DNA of 14,147 nucleotides from the NCBI GenBank assembly GCA_964362645.1, contig CAYIFC010000016.1:1-14147 (forward strand), in the 5' to 3' direction. The translations under genes were made by a program, and so were the position numbers. Source of the stretch: CAYIFC01 sp964362645 (lineage in GTDB: Bacteria > Patescibacteriota > Minisyncoccia > Phycocordibacterales > JACOZG01). The notes under the pieces were generated by a model, which ran no database searches, had not been told where the DNA came from, and saw only the letters and a program-made list of their open reading frames with translations. Position 1 is the first letter of the stretch, and the number at the start of each line of letters is the position of its first letter. This document shows, piece after piece, positions 12,634-14,147 of this stretch.

Positions 12634-13410
12634 TTAGGTTCTGTACGTAGAGCTCTCACATTGCTTCATAAGGTGATTAGCTAAGACGCTAATCTTTGTA
12701 CCAAGGGAGAAATTACCGAAAACCTTATAGACCATTTCTCCTAACAGGCAGGTAGTTAAAACTGTTTGCTCTGAGCTGAACACGTAATGCACAACGGCTA
12801 GACCATTGATTTCCTGGAGAGTTTGCGACATGAATCTAATTCTACGCTCGACTCTTTTGGGACTACCAACGATGGACCTGCGAGGAGAAGTGTAGTCGCT
12901 AATGAGATTAGACAACTCACCACCTTCTTGAAAAAAGCTAGATTTCCCCTGCCTATCGACGTCAGCGCAGGCGGCTTTGGTCAGGATCGGCCAAAGATTT
13001 GTTTCTAGTTGCTCGAGCGTATCGCCAGCATCTTCAAGTTGGGTAAGAATTACTGTGGCCTTTAGTAGACCCAGAACTACTGATCCGGGTAAGTAGGTGT
13101 AATGAAGCTCAACGCCCTCCTCAATCTCGCCAAGTAGCCCATGGATACCTTCTAGGAAAGGGAGGATGTCTACCGCGGGACGAACGACACAAGTTGAGGC
13201 TACTACTGCGGCTAAAGGTAGCTGACCCAGATCTGCCCTGAAGGATCGGTGCATCAACGAACTTACAACGACTCGCGCCATAGCCTTGAACTCTTGGCCA
13301 CTTAATAGCCAGTGGAACGCTTTATCTATTTGAGGCGTTCTTTTTCGACTGATCTTACTCCAGTCATATATCAGTTCCTGAACCAAACCAACTCTTTGCG
13401 TGCCTTCCAT
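12634..13410 (-). CDS. Hypothetical helical protein, 258 residues
   Basis: I do not recognise a family. I chose the ATG at 13410 because AAAGGA lies six bases upstream; a longer form from 13464 would place both SD-like sites inside the coding region. A second, stronger AAAGGAGG lies just before it and points to an in-frame CTG at 13425. The protein looks all-alpha: long amphipathic stretches (VQELIYDWSKISRKRTPQID, VVASTCVVRPAVDILPFLEG, LGLLKATVILTQLEDAGDTL), a basic region SPKRVERRIRF, and mildly apolar helices but no clear TM or signal peptide. It is bracketed by the two copies of the 130-bp repeat and has its own terminator, so it sits in a self-contained module. Function unknown. Confidence 0.65.
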   Translation of the reverse strand: MEGTQRVGLVQELIYDWSKISRKRTPQIDKAFHWLLSGQEFKAMARVVVSSLMHRSFRADLGQLPLAAVVASTCVVRPAVDILPFLEGIHGLLGEIEEGVELHYTYLPGSVVLGLLKATVILTQLEDAGDTLEQLETNLWPILTKAACADVDRQGKSSFFQEGGELSNLISDYTSPRRSIVGSPKRVERRIRFMSQTLQEINGLAVVHYVFSSEQTVLTTCLLGEMVYKVFGNFSLGTKISVLANHLMKQCESSTYRT

Positions 13411-13517
13411 TTCACATCCTTTCAGATGCGCCCTCCTTTCAGAGAGCAAGGTCCAAATAGCCAAAGACCACGTCTTTGATCTGCCTGCAAATTAACAGTG
13501 GGCTTAGTTTTTGTCAA

Positions 13518-13646
13518 CTCTCCGTCTACCTCATTTCCGAACTTTATAGAATCTACCCCTATTAAAAATCAGTATGGAAAGTTTTGGGAGATTAGCTTGT
13601 TTGAAATAGCGCAACAGTATCAGATTCGGTTTATTGATTAAAAAAA
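13518..13646 (-). repeat. Intergenic repeat, copy 2
   Basis: This is a diverged same-direction copy of 12451-12580, 1,067 bp away. The core 13536-13559 is identical to copy 1, as is AAAAATCAGTATGGAA; the remainder aligns with substitutions and small indels. It lies between the terminator at 13647 and the 5' leader of the 258-residue gene, so it is that gene's promoter region. The reading frame across it is not conserved between copies, so it is not coding. Confidence 0.85.
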
Positions 13647-13671
13647 GCGCACCTACCTTTCGGTCGTGCGC
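13647..13671 (-). terminator. Strong intrinsic terminator
   Basis: GCGCAC (13647-13652) pairs with GTGCGC (13666-13671), with an inner ACC/GGT stem and TTTC loop. On the minus strand it is followed by TTTTTTTAATC. It should end a minus-strand transcript coming from 13706 or beyond. Confidence 0.85.
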
Positions 13672-13705
13672 TCGTATAAACACTCGATGTTGACGGTAAA
13701 GATAT

Positions 13706-13867
13706 TTACCCACCCACTGATGCTGACTTGCGTTTGCGTTCATTAGGATCGCGAATTTCAAGAACTTTGGTCTTCTTCACTTGAATCACGCGGCGAAGAA
13801 CTAGGTAGTCCCAACTAAAGGTAGTACTACCTACAAACTTTTCGTAGACCCCCAGCCACCTTTGAAG
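13706..13867 (-). pseudogene. Possible 3' remnant of a gene next to IS30
   Basis: A minus-strand frame reads through VLLQRWLGVYEKFVGSTTFS and WDYLVLRRVIQVKKTKVLEI to a basic end, DPNERKRKSASVGG, with its stop 35 bases before a strong terminator, as expected for a real gene end. Upstream it runs antisense into the transposase start without a credible start codon. The simplest reading is the 3' part of a host gene whose 5' part was separated by the IS30 insertion. The 13867 boundary is a guess because the IS end was not identified. No family recognised; it could be chance. Confidence 0.35.
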
Positions 13868-14147
13868 TAGGACAGTTAGGATTAATAAATTAGCAAAATT
13901 AATTTTGATTGTCGTATGAAATATCATCACTTGAGTTTCGAGGAAAGGTTTGTGATTGAAAAGCTGTTTAGCGTTGGAGCTCTGATTAGAGAGATTGCTA
14001 AGTTTCTAGGCCGTAGCCCGAATACCATCAGTCGGGAGATTAAGAAAAACAGTGTTAATGGGGAGTATTTAGCCGAGAAGGCTAGGCACAAAGCCTACGC
14101 TGTGCGTTGGCGAGCGAAGAGTCAGTGTCTCAAGGTGGCCATGGATA
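13860..14147 (+). mobile_element. Left part of an IS30-family insertion sequence
   Basis: The transposase start defines the element, which runs off the window. The left inverted repeat should lie within roughly 30-80 bases before 13916, perhaps in the GTAGGACAGTTAGGATTAA segment (from 13867), but without the right end it cannot be confirmed, so the start given is approximate. Confidence 0.55.
13916..14147 (+). CDS. IS30-family transposase, N-terminal part (cut by window end)
   Basis: The 77 visible residues start MKYHHLSFEERFVIEKLFSV and contain the IS30 helix-turn-helix: IREIAKFLGRSPNTISREIKKN (about 25-46), then GEYLAEKARHKAYAVRWRAK. This is the N-terminal DNA-binding part; the DDE catalytic domain lies beyond the window. 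Length and frame are intact so far. The start is ATG at 13916 with a weak upstream region; the palindrome CAAAATTAATTTTG lies just before it (13894-13907). It is the only plus-strand gene in the right-hand part of the window. Confidence 0.9.
   Translation, partial: MKYHHLSFEERFVIEKLFSVGALIREIAKFLGRSPNTISREIKKNSVNGEYLAEKARHKAYAVRWRAKSQCLKVAMD

Noticed and set aside
12451..13646. Integron-type attC sites at the repeats
   Set aside because: I found no RYYYAAC/GTTRRRY pair at element ends and no integrase in the window; cassette language is used only descriptively.
13819..13832. 14-bp palindrome AGGTAGTACTACCT
   Set aside because: Isolated, not positioned at a promoter I can define; may be chance or part of the remnant gene.
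1..14147. tRNA, rRNA, CRISPR arrays or riboswitches
   Set aside because: No cloverleaf signatures, regularly spaced short repeats or known riboswitch cores were seen on reading both strands; a covariance-model search was not possible here.

Overview
The window most resembles a Patescibacteria/CPR (Parcubacteria-like) chromosome. The evidence is many short membrane-anchored proteins of unknown function, a secreted protein with a peptidoglycan-binding domain plus acidic helices, a bacterial SWIB protein, a MacAB/LolCDE-type exporter without visible outer-membrane partners, and promoters whose -10 box sits almost on the start codon. This placement is inferred from gene content and style; no rRNA or other phylogenetic marker is present.

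Layout. 1-2307 (+): an exporter operon of adaptor (5' cut), permease and ATPase. It is followed by a promoter, a 67-residue protein with a strong Shine-Dalgarno (SD) site, and a bidirectional terminator. 2674-4254 (-): a one-TM small protein behind a promoter with a tandem 11-bp repeat, then a secreted membrane-anchored alpha/beta hydrolase. 4345-6724 (-): an operon led by a PAS/HisKA_2 histidine kinase broken by a -1 frameshift, followed by three small membrane proteins. 6795-9118 (-): peptidoglycan-binding protein, GH15-like glycosidase (17-bp overlap) and SWIB protein. 9168-9923 (-): a LexA unit made of a promoter whose 17-bp spacer holds a perfect GTGAAC-N4-GTTCAC operator, a short leader gene starting where the transcript should start, and lexA overlapping its end. 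9953-10252: a three-TM protein with its own extended -10. 10312-10921 (-): a small operon with strong SD sites, a probably frameshifted mini-gene and a large terminator hairpin. 11095-12448 (-): histidine phosphatase, VOC protein and a coiled-coil protein whose C-terminal membrane segment is cut by an amber codon. 12451-13671: two same-direction copies of a ~130-bp intergenic repeat bracketing an unrecognised 258-residue gene, each adjoining a terminator. 13706-14147: a probable gene remnant and the 5' end of an IS30-family transposase.

Two styles of gene start coexist. One is leaderless or nearly so (-10, six bases, ATG/GTG). The other has a leader and a strong SD, mostly on the small and accessory genes. 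The parts most worth follow-up are the LexA leader unit, the repeat-bracketed module, the amber-truncated membrane tail and the frameshifted kinase. I did not see a clear new defence or mobile system. The repeat-bracketed unit next to IS30 is the nearest candidate for undescribed organisation.
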